From contig JAFACY010000180.1 of NCBI GenBank assembly GCA_023425285.1, forward strand, positions 1 through 12,210: a stretch of DNA of 12,210 bases, read 5' to 3'. The notes beneath the pieces were generated by a model. The model had not been told where the DNA came from, did not search any database, and was given only the letters and a program-made list of their open reading frames with translations. Each line of letters opens with the position of its first letter. Within the stretch, counting starts at the first letter, position 1. This DNA comes from Bacillota bacterium. Lineage in GTDB: Bacteria > Bacillota > Clostridia > Tissierellales > Sedimentibacteraceae. The translations under genes were made by a program, and so were the position numbers. Of this stretch, positions 1-6,997 are shown in pieces.

Positions 1-125
1 AAATAATGAGAAATGCAAACATAATGCAGGGGGACCCAGGCAACAACTTCAACCCGAAGGCACCTGCCACAAGAGCAGAAATAGCGGCAGTACTCCAGCG
101 CTTCATAGAATATATGGGACTATAG
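1..125 (+). CDS. C-terminal end of an SLH-domain cell-surface protein (5' end outside window)
   Basis: The open frame begins with the codon at position 3 and stops at TAG 123-125, so only about 40 residues are visible. They read as the second half of an S-layer homology domain: a glycine/aspartate turn (IMQGDPGNNFNP), then the hallmark ATRAEIAAVLQRF helix, ending a few residues later in EYMGL. SLH domains usually occur in tandem at the end of secreted proteins and hold them non-covalently to pyruvylated secondary cell-wall polymer. Finding this at the extreme C-terminus fits a wall-anchored exported protein, but the function of its main part cannot be seen. No terminator lies between this stop and the next gene 35 nt on, so the two may share a transcript. 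Confidence 0.85.
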   Translation, partial: IMRNANIMQGDPGNNFNPKAPATRAEIAAVLQRFIEYMGL

Positions 126-160
126 GATAAGGAAAAATTCTCTTAAATGAGGTGAATTTT

Positions 161-403
161 ATGCTGCAAATAACCAGAGTTGATATTGTTGACGGTCAGA
201 CATTGGATATAGAGCTTAGTAACGGACATCTGATTCTTTTCGATACTCAGCATTTGCCGAAAGCAAATCAAAACTATGACAGTCTCAGAGATTTGGAGGT
301 TTTACCCCGTCCGAATACCGACGGCGTGAGTATTTTCTGGAAGGACGGTCCGAGGATCACCTTGGAAGAGGTTTTGCAATGGCTGTCAAATAATTATAAA
401 TAA
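161..403 (+). CDS. DUF2442 family small protein
   Basis: An 80-residue protein with the pattern of the DUF2442 family. It has an N-terminal beta-rich stretch (ITRVDIVDGQTLDIELSNG), a central segment around the LRDLEVLPR motif, then a VSIFWKDGPRITLEEVLQWL ending similar to the W-x-DG-x-x-(I/L) close of that family. No signal peptide, membrane segment or catalytic motif is visible. The ATG at 161 is chosen because AGGTG at 150-154 sits 6 nt before it; a GTG at 152 in the same frame lies inside that ribosome binding site. Members are often found near toxin-antitoxin or mobile genes, but no DUF4160 or toxin partner is present here. The biochemical role is unknown. It is closed off by a strong hairpin just after the stop. 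Confidence 0.75.
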   Translation: MLQITRVDIVDGQTLDIELSNGHLILFDTQHLPKANQNYDSLRDLEVLPRPNTDGVSIFWKDGPRITLEEVLQWLSNNYK

Positions 404-404
404 G

Positions 405-442
405 AGAAGAACCCGACCTCTTGAGCAGAGGAGGGTTCTTCT
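405..442 (+). terminator. Strong intrinsic terminator hairpin, probably two-way
   Basis: A ten-base arm AGAAGAACCC (405-414) pairs with GGGTTCTTCT (433-442), and CCTC (417-420) pairs with GAGG (428-431) inside it. The hairpin lies 1 nt after the DUF2442 stop and 8 nt from the stop of the converging minus-strand solute-binding protein gene. The U tract is imperfect in both directions, but the GC-rich stem and the position make shared termination likely. Confidence 0.8.
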
Positions 443-450
443 TTCATTGC

Positions 451-1458
451 TTATTTACCGTAGTTTTCTTTCGCTTTTGTTGCAAATTTTGGAGTTTGTA
501 TTTTATCGTACGGTGCACCTTCTTCTATTTCTCCTGCTGTCTTCATTATGTCGATCAATCTGTTGTAACCATCCTCTCCCAGCACCAAATCGGGATTCCA
601 TGCTCCTATTTCCCTGTAGGTTTCAACTATTTTTGCAATAAATTCCTTATCTGAATCAGGGAATTGAGGTGCTATAACTTCTGCCACTTCTGCTGCCGAA
701 TGCTCGTTAACCCATACCATTCCCTCGTAAAGTGCATCTGAAAAGCTTTGAATTACGTCAGGATTTTTTTCTATATAGCTTCCCAAAGCACTGTAGCATG
801 TATATGGAATATATCCCGCCAGACTACCGACAGATTCCAGTACGTAACCGTTGCCCTGTAGTTCAAACGTTGAAGCCAATGGTTCAAAAAGTGTGGTGTA
901 ATCTGCCTCACCGGAAGCAAATGCACCTGCCATCATATCAAATTGTACATCCGTTCTCACTTCAACGTCCTCACCGGGAGTCAATCCTGCCTGCTTCATG
1001 GCATATTCCAATGCCATCAAAGGCATTCCGCCCTTACGACCTCCAAGTATCGTATGCCCCTTCAATTTTTCCAATGTAAAGCTGTCGTCCTTTTCTCTTC
1101 CCACAATAAAAGAACCGTCTCTTTGGGTTAGCTGTGCAAAGTTAACCGCATAATCTTCTCGCCCCTGTAAATAAACGTATACGCTTGCTTCCGGTCCCAT
1201 GAAGGCGATATCAGCTTCTCCGCTTACCATGGCAGCCATACATTTATCGGCTCCTCCTCCATTTGTTAATTCAACCTGCAGACCCCTTTTTTCAAAAAAA
1301 CCCTTTTCAATAGCCACATATTGCGGTGAATAGAAGATAGAATGAGTTACTTCTATTAAACGCACCTTTGCCACATCTGTTTGCTTTTGCTCGCACCCTG
1401 TCAGGACTAACGCTGATACAAGTAAAACAACCAACAGTAAAGAAATAAATTTTTTCAT
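451..1458 (-). CDS. ABC-type solute-binding lipoprotein, NMT1/SsuA-like family
   Basis: A 335-residue exported lipoprotein. A Lys-Lys start and hydrophobic segment run into a lipobox LTGC, with the lipidated cysteine at residue 22. The mature part has features of the NMT1/SsuA/TauA periplasmic-binding-protein class: SPQYVAIEKGFFEKRGLQVEL near the N-terminus, then the MVSGEADIAFMGPEAS segment and a second-lobe ASGEADYTTLFEP. Such proteins capture a small solute outside the membrane and hand it to an ABC permease; members bind sulfonates, nitrate, pyrimidine precursors or aromatics, and the ligand here cannot be told. The start at 1458 is preferred over an upstream in-frame ATG (1497) because GGGAGGT precedes it closely and the signal peptide then begins properly. 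No permease or ATPase gene adjoins it: downstream is a terminator, and upstream is the divergent pit gene. Confidence 0.85.
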   Translation of the reverse strand: MKKFISLLLVVLLVSALVLTGCEQKQTDVAKVRLIEVTHSIFYSPQYVAIEKGFFEKRGLQVELTNGGGADKCMAAMVSGEADIAFMGPEASVYVYLQGREDYAVNFAQLTQRDGSFIVGREKDDSFTLEKLKGHTILGGRKGGMPLMALEYAMKQAGLTPGEDVEVRTDVQFDMMAGAFASGEADYTTLFEPLASTFELQGNGYVLESVGSLAGYIPYTCYSALGSYIEKNPDVIQSFSDALYEGMVWVNEHSAAEVAEVIAPQFPDSDKEFIAKIVETYREIGAWNPDLVLGEDGYNRLIDIMKTAGEIEEGAPYDKIQTPKFATKAKENYGK

Positions 1459-1584
1459 AGATACCTCCCATTTTTGCTCGTTATTCATAATATTCAATGT
1501 GATGAAAAAAAGTTACCGACAAATTTCCTATATTCGATTTAAAAATTAATGGAATAATTGTTTTAAATGTGTTATATTTAATTT

Positions 1585-1599
1585 GCTGTGTTAAACAGC
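1585..1599. promoter_or_regulatory. Small dyad between the solute-binding protein gene and pit
   Basis: GCTGT (1585-1589) and ACAGC (1595-1599) form a perfect 5-bp inverted repeat with a 5-nt spacer, about 37 nt before the pit start codon and just after an AT-rich TATATT (1573-1578). It could be a short leader hairpin or an operator half-site pair. No convincing -35 box was found for either divergent gene, so the promoters in 1459-1635 are not assigned. Confidence 0.3.
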
Positions 1600-1635
1600 T
1601 GAGATGTAAAATAAAAAATAGAAACAGGAGAAATT

Positions 1636-2691
1636 ATGGCTATAACTTTTTCTGATTTTTTATCACAGGCAATTTCCAATCCGATTTTATTGATAACATC
1701 CTTGCTGATGATGGGAGTAATCCTTGTTAACGGTTGGACGGATGCACCTAATGCTATTGCAACGTGTGTTTCGACGCGTTCAATATCTGTGCGGTCAGCA
1801 ATTCTGATGGCGGCAGTTTTTAATTTTTTTGGCGTATTTGTTATGACTATCATCAATGCCAATGTTGCTCAGACCATTTATAAAATGGTTGATTTCGGAG
1901 GAAATTCAAGAGAAGCTCTGATTGCTCTGTGTGCCGCTATGTTTGCCATAGTAATCTGGGCTACCGCAGCCTGGTGGTTTGGTATACCCACAAGCGAAAG
2001 CCATGCTCTTATAGCCGGAATTTCAGGTGCTGCAATTTCCTTACACAATAGCTTGGCGGGCATAAATGCGGCTGAGTGGATTAAGGTTTTATATGGATTA
2101 ATTCTGTCTACTTTTTTAGGATTTGCTTTGGGATGGATAACGGTGAAGCTGACGGAGCTGATTTTCAGAGGATTTAACCGGAGAAAAACAAACGTTTTTT
2201 TTCAAAATGCTCAGGTTGCCAGTGGTGCAGCTATGGCGTTCATGCATGGTGCCCAGGATGGTCAGAAATTTATGGGAGTATTCATGCTTGGTATATACCT
2301 GGCTAATGGACAAGCAAGTGCCACCGACTTTGTCGTACCTACGTGGATGATGATTTTATGCTCGGTTATTATGGCTCTAGGCACATCGATAGGTGGGTAT
2401 AAAATTATAAAATCAGTGGGAATGGATATGTGTCGTTTACAGAAATATCAGGGATTTTCAGCTGATATGGCTGCCGCAACCTGCCTTCTGATTTCCTCGG
2501 TTTCAGGGATCCCGGTAAGTACGACGCACACTAAGACCACTGCCATTATGGGCGTAGGTGCAGCTAAGAGGATATCATCCGTTAACTGGGAATTGGTAAA
2601 CGAGATGGTTTTAACATGGATACTGACATTTCCGGGATGCGGAGTAATAGGTTACTTGATGGCAAAATTATTTATGATTGTATTTAACTAA
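1636..2691 (+). CDS. pit: PiT-family inorganic phosphate transporter
   Basis: A 351-residue polytopic membrane protein of the PiT family (PF01384), which imports phosphate (often as a metal-phosphate complex) driven by an ion gradient. Its inverted duplicated architecture is clear. The first half has the signature GWTDAPNAI (33-41) and GIPTSESHA (116-124); the second half has HGAQDGQKFMG (204-214) and a matching IPVSTTHT (292-299). The aspartate and asparagine of the first signature and the second-repeat aspartate are intact. About ten hydrophobic segments fill the rest. AGGAG at 1626-1630 sits 5 nt before the ATG. The gene is 14 nt upstream of a DUF47 gene, the usual partner of this transporter, so the two surely form one operon. 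No substrate other than phosphate is suggested, although sulfate transport is known for a few PiT relatives. Confidence 0.93.
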   Translation: MAITFSDFLSQAISNPILLITSLLMMGVILVNGWTDAPNAIATCVSTRSISVRSAILMAAVFNFFGVFVMTIINANVAQTIYKMVDFGGNSREALIALCAAMFAIVIWATAAWWFGIPTSESHALIAGISGAAISLHNSLAGINAAEWIKVLYGLILSTFLGFALGWITVKLTELIFRGFNRRKTNVFFQNAQVASGAAMAFMHGAQDGQKFMGVFMLGIYLANGQASATDFVVPTWMMILCSVIMALGTSIGGYKIIKSVGMDMCRLQKYQGFSADMAAATCLLISSVSGIPVSTTHTKTTAIMGVGAAKRISSVNWELVNEMVLTWILTFPGCGVIGYLMAKLFMIVFN

Positions 2692-2705
2692 ATTAGAGGT
2701 GAATT

Positions 2706-3329
2706 ATGGCTCGTAAAAAAGAATTTGATTATTTTGATGCATTTGTACAACTGTCCGAATATTGCTGTGATGCTGCTAAAATGCTGGATGAAGTATTGAT
2801 AAATTTTGATGCTTCAACATTGGAAGAAAAAATGAAGCAGATGCATGACATAGAGCATGCGGCTGATTTGTGCGGACATGAAATAACCAGGAGGCTGTCG
2901 AAAGAATTTATAACGCCTATAGAGAGAGAAGACATCATAGCTCTTACTCATGAAATTGATGATATAGCGGATTGTGTTGAAGACGTACTGGTACATATGT
3001 ATATGTACAATGTTCAGGAAATCAGAAATGAGGCATTAAGATTTTCCAAATTAATTTTAAAAAGCTGCGAAGAATTGAAAGTTGCTTTTGAAGAGTTTAA
3101 AAATTTCCGAAAATCAAAAGTTATTCATGATAAAATTGTTTATATAAATAAATTAGAAGAAGATGGGGATAATCTATATACGGAAGCAGTAAGAAAGTTG
3201 CATATGACATCAAAGGATCCGATTGAACTGATGAGTTGGACAATTGCTTTTAACAGATTTGAAAAATGCTGTGATGCATGTGAGCAGGCAGTAAATGTTG
3301 TTGAAAGCATCATTATGAAAAATTCATAA
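2706..3329 (+). CDS. DUF47 / PhoU-like Pit accessory protein
   Basis: A 207-residue, all-helical cytoplasmic protein of the DUF47 (PhoU-like, TIGR00153-type) family. Features seen: E50-x3-D54 in the segment DIEHAAD, the family signature FITPIEREDI (68-77), and D85-D-I-A-D89, together the acidic metal-binding face of this fold. A second, weaker repeat follows with EEDGDNLY and FEKCCDACEQ near the C-terminus. Members sit beside PiT transporters and are thought to control or assist phosphate uptake, as PhoU does for Pst. AGAGGTG lies a few bases before the ATG, and the 14-nt gap from pit implies co-transcription. The order here is pit first; many clostridial genomes have the DUF47 gene first. 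Cysteine pairs (C20-C21 and CCDAC near the end) are noticeable but of unknown meaning. No convincing terminator follows. Confidence 0.9.
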   Translation: MARKKEFDYFDAFVQLSEYCCDAAKMLDEVLINFDASTLEEKMKQMHDIEHAADLCGHEITRRLSKEFITPIEREDIIALTHEIDDIADCVEDVLVHMYMYNVQEIRNEALRFSKLILKSCEELKVAFEEFKNFRKSKVIHDKIVYINKLEEDGDNLYTEAVRKLHMTSKDPIELMSWTIAFNRFEKCCDACEQAVNVVESIIMKNS

Positions 3330-3393
3330 CGTTTGGAATATATATAAATAATTACTTAATCGAACGCTATCATTTGAAAAAAATACAAAAAAG

Positions 3394-3451
3394 TTGTGAA
3401 AAAAAGTTTATTATGCAAAAAAACATTTGCATTGTAAAAAAAAGTTTGTTA
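3394..3451 (+). repeat. Direct-repeat / inverted-repeat composite upstream of rex
   Basis: Two 20-bp direct repeats, TTGTGAAAAAAAGTTTATTA at 3394-3413 and TTGTAAAAAAAAGTTTGTTA at 3432-3451, match at 18 of 20 positions and start 38 bp apart. Exactly between them lies a perfect 7-bp inverted repeat, ATGCAAA (3413-3419) and TTTGCAT (3426-3432), with a 6-nt spacer. The arrangement overlaps the likely rex promoter and is a candidate operator region. Confidence 0.55.
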
Positions 3452-3455
3452 AAAT
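3427..3455 (+). promoter_or_regulatory. Putative sigma-A promoter of rex
   Basis: TTGCAT (3427-3432), 17 nt, TAAAAT (3450-3455). A start about seven bases later would leave only a very short leader, with the AGGAGG (3462-3467) near the 5' end of the message. An alternative pair, TTGTAA (3432-3437) and TATAAG (3455-3460), has the same 17-nt spacing. Upstream start sites or readthrough from the pit operon, which lacks a clear terminator, are also possible. Confidence 0.4.
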
Positions 3456-3474
3456 ATAAGCAGGAGGCATGTAT

Positions 3475-4122
3475 ATGAACAATAATGATAAAATTTCACC
3501 TGCAGTAATAAGAAGATTGCCAAAGTATTACAGGTATTTGGGAGAATTGAATAAAATGGGTCTTAATAAGACTTCATCCAGAGAATTAAGTGAAATGACA
3601 GGCTTCTCAGCATCCCAGATACGTCAGGATTTGAATAACTTTGGAGGTTTCGGACAACAGGGTTTTGGCTACGATGTAGAAAACTTACGCAACGAGATTG
3701 CGAGAATCCTTGGCTTGGATAAAAAATACAAATTAATTATTATCGGTGCCGGAAATATTGGTCAGGCAATTGCAAATTATACCGGTTTCTATGAAGCAGA
3801 TTATGAAGTTGTCGCATTGTTTGATAAAAATCCTAAATTAATCGGAATGTCCATGAGAAATGCGTTAATAAAGGACATTGATGAATTGGAAGAATTTTTG
3901 AAAGCAGAAACCATAGATATCGCAGTAATATGTACACCGAAAAGTGTAAGCCAACAAGTTGCGGAACAATTGGTACAGTGTGGTATAAAAGCCATCTGGA
4001 ACTTTGCTCCTAAGGATTTGAGAATGCCCGATGATGTACATGTGGAAAATGTTCATTTGAATGAAAGCTTGTTTTCATTAACCTATTATTACAATCAAAT
4101 GAATAAGAAAAAAGGCGAATAA
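3475..4122 (+). CDS. rex: Redox-sensing transcriptional repressor Rex
   Basis: A 215-residue Rex protein, the normal family length. Residues 1-80 form the winged-helix DNA-binding domain, with SSRELSEMTGFSASQIRQDL (34-53) as the recognition helix region, followed by the conserved FGGFGQQGFGYDV turn. Residues from about 84 form the Rossmann NAD(H) domain with GAGNIG at 91-96 and the VALFDKNPKLIG segment where the second strand ends. The C-terminal helix ending in LTYYYNQM is the domain-swapped dimer element. Rex represses fermentation and NADH-consuming genes until NADH/NAD+ rises. ATG 3475 is chosen over ATG 3469 because AGGAGG at 3462-3467 is 7 nt from the former and only 1 nt from the latter. 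It is monocistronic by position, with a terminator after it. Possible autoregulation is suggested by the repeats upstream but not shown. Confidence 0.95.
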   Translation: MNNNDKISPAVIRRLPKYYRYLGELNKMGLNKTSSRELSEMTGFSASQIRQDLNNFGGFGQQGFGYDVENLRNEIARILGLDKKYKLIIIGAGNIGQAIANYTGFYEADYEVVALFDKNPKLIGMSMRNALIKDIDELEEFLKAETIDIAVICTPKSVSQQVAEQLVQCGIKAIWNFAPKDLRMPDDVHVENVHLNESLFSLTYYYNQMNKKKGE

Positions 4123-4129
4123 TTTTCAG

Positions 4130-4167
4130 AAACAGAGATTTTAATTATTTATCATCTCTGTTTTTTT
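4130..4167 (+). terminator. Intrinsic terminator of rex
   Basis: AAACAGAGAT (4130-4139) pairs perfectly with ATCTCTGTTT (4154-4163) around a 14-nt AT-rich loop, and the T run continues to 4167. It lies 7 nt after the rex stop codon. Confidence 0.85.
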
Positions 4168-4239
4168 AGCAAAAACAATTATTACATTTTATTAACATAA
4201 TAATAACTAGGCATTAACAAAATACATTTTAACTTAAAA

Positions 4240-4258
4240 AATATGTTTTGTACATATT
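4240..4258. promoter_or_regulatory. Inverted repeat upstream of gdhA
   Basis: AATATGT (4240-4246) and ACATATT (4252-4258) are perfect 7-base arms around TTTGT. The site lies about 50 nt upstream of the gdhA -35 box, in an otherwise featureless AT-rich stretch, so it is a candidate activator or repressor site. Chance occurrence is possible in such AT-rich DNA. Confidence 0.35.
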
Positions 4259-4284
4259 ACTTGTCCATGTAAAAGTATTAAATT

Positions 4285-4308
4285 ACAAATAGTTAATATT
4301 AAATTTGT
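4285..4308. promoter_or_regulatory. Candidate operator overlapping the gdhA -35 box
   Basis: ACAAAT (4285-4290) and ATTTGT (4303-4308) are inverted arms enclosing a second palindrome, TTAATATTAA (4293-4302), whose centre is offset by one base. The right arm touches the -35 hexamer, a typical place for a repressor to bind. It does not match a full Rex consensus. Confidence 0.35.
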
Positions 4309-4335
4309 TGTATTGTAAATTGCTTTTGATATAAT
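4308..4335 (+). promoter_or_regulatory. Strong extended -10 promoter of gdhA
   Basis: TTGTAT (4308-4313), 16 nt, TATAAT (4330-4335) with TG at 4327-4328 forming an extended -10. The inferred start near 4342 gives a leader of about 35 nt ending in GGAGG (4364-4368). This fits a highly expressed gene. Confidence 0.75.
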
Positions 4336-4376
4336 AAAGAAGGAAAAACATTTATAATTATATGGAGGTTTTACAT

Positions 4377-5720
4377 ATGAATGCATATATTGAAAGAATT
4401 ATTGACTCAGTAAAAAAAAGAGACTCTCACGAACCTGAATTTATTCAGACAGTTGAAGAAGTACTATATTCTTTAGAGCCAATGATTGAAAAACATCCGG
4501 AATATGAAAAAGCTGGATTGTTGGAAAGAATGGTTGAACCGGAAAGAGTTATATCATTTAGGGTTTCATGGGTAGATGACAACGGAACAGTTCATGCTAA
4601 CAGAGGATACAGAGTTCAATTTAATGGAGCTATAGGACCTTACAAAGGTGGTTTGAGATTCCATCCTTCAGTAAACTTAAGTATAATGAAATTCTTGGCA
4701 TTCGAGCAAACTTTCAAAGATTCATTGACAGGCTTACCGATAGGCGGAGCAAAAGGTGGTTCTGACTTTGACCCAAGAGGAAAATCAGATGCAGAAATAA
4801 TGAGATTCTGTCAGGCATTTATGACTGAATTATTCAGACATATCGGACCGGACGTTGACGTTCCTGCAGGAGATATAGGCGTTGGAGCAAGAGAAGTTGG
4901 TTACATGTATGGACAATACAGAAGAATCAGAGGAGCTTTTGAAAACGGAGTATTAACAGGCAAGGGTATACCATACGGCGGAAGCTTAGCAAGAACAGAA
5001 GCTACAGGTTACGGTGCTGTTTATTATACTCAGGAATTATTAAAACACTTTGGTGAAGAAGTTAAAGGCAAGACATTTGTAGTATCAGGCTTCGGTAACG
5101 TTGCATGGGGAGCAGTTCAAAAGATTAATCAATTAGGCGGAACTGTAGTTGCTATTTCAGGTCCAGACGGATACATTTACGATCCAAACGGAGTTAAAGG
5201 CGAAAAAGAAGAATTTATGTTAGAAATGAGAAATTCAGGAAGAGATAAGGTTCAGGATTACGCTGATAAATTCGGAGTGGAATTCTTTGCAAAACAAAAA
5301 CCATGGGGTGTTAAAGCTGATGTTTATATGCCATGTGCTACTCAAAATGAAATTGGTATGGTAGAAGCTGAGAAAATAGTAGCAAGCGGTTCTAAATATT
5401 ATATAGAAGTTGCAAACATGCCTACAACAAACGAAGCATTAAAATATTTGATGGATAACGGAATGATAGTTGCTCCTTCAAAAGCTGTTAATGCAGGTGG
5501 AGTTGCTACATCAGCATTGGAAATGAGCCAGAACTCAATGAGATATTCATGGTCATTTGAAGAAGTTGATGCTAAATTATACGGTATCATGAAAAATATC
5601 TATGAAATGAGCGTTGCTGCAGCAGAAGAAGCAGGCTTGGGATACAACTTAGTAGCAGGAGCTAACTTGGCAGGATTCAAAAAAGTAGCTGATGCTATGA
5701 TGGCACAAGGTATAATTTAA
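4377..5720 (+). CDS. gdhA: Glutamate dehydrogenase, clostridial NAD-dependent type
   Basis: A 447-residue hexameric-type glutamate dehydrogenase that interconverts glutamate with 2-oxoglutarate and ammonia. Catalytic residues known from the Clostridium symbiosum enzyme (K89, K113, K125, D165) appear here one position later: K90 in GPYKGGLRFHP, K114 in FEQTFKDSL, K126 in GGAKGG and D166 in PAGDIGVGAREVGY. The substrate-side NAGGVATSALEMSQN segment is also intact. The Rossmann motif is GFGNVAWGA, and the second strand ends in SGPDGYIYD; the phenylalanine, proline and aspartate there are those linked to NAD rather than NADP preference in the C. symbiosum enzyme, so NAD use and a catabolic role are inferred. 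ATG 4377 is chosen because GGAGG at 4364-4368 is 8 nt upstream; an in-frame ATG at 4362 overlaps that site. The strongly biased, AT-rich codon use suggests high expression. Confidence 0.96.
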   Translation: MNAYIERIIDSVKKRDSHEPEFIQTVEEVLYSLEPMIEKHPEYEKAGLLERMVEPERVISFRVSWVDDNGTVHANRGYRVQFNGAIGPYKGGLRFHPSVNLSIMKFLAFEQTFKDSLTGLPIGGAKGGSDFDPRGKSDAEIMRFCQAFMTELFRHIGPDVDVPAGDIGVGAREVGYMYGQYRRIRGAFENGVLTGKGIPYGGSLARTEATGYGAVYYTQELLKHFGEEVKGKTFVVSGFGNVAWGAVQKINQLGGTVVAISGPDGYIYDPNGVKGEKEEFMLEMRNSGRDKVQDYADKFGVEFFAKQKPWGVKADVYMPCATQNEIGMVEAEKIVASGSKYYIEVANMPTTNEALKYLMDNGMIVAPSKAVNAGGVATSALEMSQNSMRYSWSFEEVDAKLYGIMKNIYEMSVAAAEEAGLGYNLVAGANLAGFKKVADAMMAQGII

Positions 5721-5733
5721 TTAATATAAATTA

Positions 5734-5760
5734 AAAAGCAAGGTGAACAACCTTGCTTTT
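5734..5760 (+). terminator. Two-way intrinsic terminator between gdhA and the AI-2E gene
   Basis: AAAAGCAAGGT (5734-5744) pairs perfectly with ACCTTGCTTTT (5750-5760) around GAACA. The A and T ends of the stem give a U tract in either direction, so it can end gdhA transcription and that of the converging minus-strand gene whose stop is at 5768. Confidence 0.88.
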
Positions 5761-5767
5761 AGTTTGC

Positions 5768-6844
5768 TTATTTATATAATTTAATTTTTCCCGTATCGTT
5801 TAAGTATTTTACTACTATTGCCGTTATCGGTGCCATAAGCAATCCGAAGAATCCGAACAATCTAAGACCCGCATACATTACAGTTATTGTAATAATAGGG
5901 TGAAGGCCTATCTGATACCCTACAATTCTCGGCTCAACTACATTTCTGATAATGGTTACTGCCAGATATAACGCAAATAATCCAAATCCCAAGGTGTAAT
6001 TTTTTAGTATAACCTCGACAATAGCCCACGGTATCAATATTCCTCCTGTACCAAGCACAGGCATTATATCGAGTATTGCTATTATTGCAGCAATCGGCAG
6101 TGCGTACTTGGCATCCAGAATTGTTAAACCCACCAGAATTTCGAAGAATGTAATAAACATAATTATTATGTAGGATTTTATCATTCTCCAAACCTTTTTT
6201 ATTAAAAATACTCGTGTTTCCTCAAAGGTGGAGTTGAATTTGTCAGGTAATTGTCTCTTGATAAAGGCTACAATATTGTCGTATTCAACACTTATAAAGA
6301 CTGATAAAATTATTGTAAATATTACTGATATTAAATATAGCGGAAAATTGGATATCAGCTTTGTTGCCATCTGAACTATATTTATTGAAATATTTTTAAT
6401 AACATCAGATATGTAGTTGATTCCGTTTGTGATAACTTGCGATATGGTTTTGGCAGCATCTTCGGAAATTAACTCCATATTTGCCACTATCCAGTCGTAG
6501 AATTCAAGCAGTATGGGTTCAACCTTGTTGAAGTAAAGACCGGGCAGCGAATAAATTAAATCTGTGAGCTGAGTAATTAAAAAGGTAATGAATAACCACA
6601 AAAGTATTGCCACAAAGGCATAAAATAAAGCCACTACAAATATAGCAACTCCCTTTCCTGTACCGCCCTGAATATATTTTCTGATGAATTTTCCTATAGG
6701 TCTCAGAGCAAGCGCTATTAAAAATCCTACAATAAAAGGCATGATCCAATGAATTACATAAACAAATACAAAATATAAAACAGCGTAAATCGTAAGAATA
6801 AAGGCTATGTTAATTATAAATTTCTTTTTATCATCCAAAGTCAT
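5768..6844 (-). CDS. ytvI: AI-2E family permease, YtvI-like sporulation membrane protein
   Basis: A 358-residue membrane protein of the AI-2E transporter superfamily (PF01594). It starts with paired hydrophobic segments and the PFIVGFLIALALRPIGKFI element typical of the family, has a soluble central part with amphipathic helices, and ends with several membrane spans. The hallmark DIMPVLGTGGILIPWA starts at residue 259, followed by VEPRIVGYQIGLHPIITI, the closest match I recall to the YtvI subgroup (spore_ytvI) found in endospore formers. YtvI's exact role is not settled; the superfamily includes exporters of small molecules and ion antiporters. ACAGGAG lies 6 nt before the ATG, and a consensus promoter precedes it. 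It stands alone, divergent from the fumarase genes. The family call is safe; the sporulation label rests on remembered motif similarity. Confidence 0.8.
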   Translation of the reverse strand: MTLDDKKKFIINIAFILTIYAVLYFVFVYVIHWIMPFIVGFLIALALRPIGKFIRKYIQGGTGKGVAIFVVALFYAFVAILLWLFITFLITQLTDLIYSLPGLYFNKVEPILLEFYDWIVANMELISEDAAKTISQVITNGINYISDVIKNISINIVQMATKLISNFPLYLISVIFTIILSVFISVEYDNIVAFIKRQLPDKFNSTFEETRVFLIKKVWRMIKSYIIIMFITFFEILVGLTILDAKYALPIAAIIAILDIMPVLGTGGILIPWAIVEVILKNYTLGFGLFALYLAVTIIRNVVEPRIVGYQIGLHPIITITVMYAGLRLFGFFGLLMAPITAIVVKYLNDTGKIKLYK

Positions 6845-6875
6845 ATCAGACTCCTGTCATATTTTTTCCTAATTA

Positions 6876-6904
6876 ATTATAATATTTACAGCTATTATTT
6901 GCAA
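6876..6904 (-). promoter_or_regulatory. Sigma-A promoter of the AI-2E/YtvI-like gene
   Basis: On the minus strand TTGCAA (6904-6899), 17 nt, TATAAT (6881-6876). Transcription would start near 6869, leaving a leader of about 25 nt. A housekeeping-type promoter, rather than an obvious sporulation-sigma one, is worth noting for a supposed sporulation gene. Confidence 0.7.
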
Positions 6905-6941
6905 TAAAAATAAAAAATATTATTGAAAATTAAACTAATTA

Positions 6942-6970
6942 TTGTAACAAGTACGCATTTCATATATAAT
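6942..6970 (+). promoter_or_regulatory. Sigma-A promoter of the fumarase operon
   Basis: TTGTAA (6942-6947), 17 nt, TATAAT (6965-6970). The expected start near 6977 gives a leader of about 20 nt that ends in AAGGTGAG (6985-6992) before the ATG at 6998. It is back-to-back with the minus-strand promoter at 6876-6904. Confidence 0.75.
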
Positions 6971-6997
6971 CAAATAAAATATTTAAGGTGAGAAAAG

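Noticed and set aside
152..160. GTG 152 as start of the DUF2442 gene
   Set aside because: It overlaps the AGGTG ribosome binding site that is correctly spaced for ATG 161.
421..654. 77-residue plus-strand open frame antisense to the solute-binding protein gene
   Set aside because: It starts inside the terminator hairpin, is a cysteine/phenylalanine-rich shadow of the real minus-strand gene, and has no family resemblance.
1595..1610. CTGAGATG before pit, reminiscent of the TPP riboswitch CUGAGA motif
   Set aside because: None of the other conserved TPP riboswitch elements is present around it and the gene is a phosphate transporter; a chance match.
3394..3451. Direct repeats upstream of rex as a CRISPR fragment
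   Set aside because: Only two A-rich copies, with an inverted repeat as the spacer, no further units and no cas genes; a regulatory arrangement is more likely.
3446..3463. Possible Rex operator TTGTTAA-AATA-TAAGCAG upstream of rex
   Set aside because: The left half matches the clostridial half-site fully, but the right half matches only 4 of 7 bases of TTAACAA; too weak to annotate.
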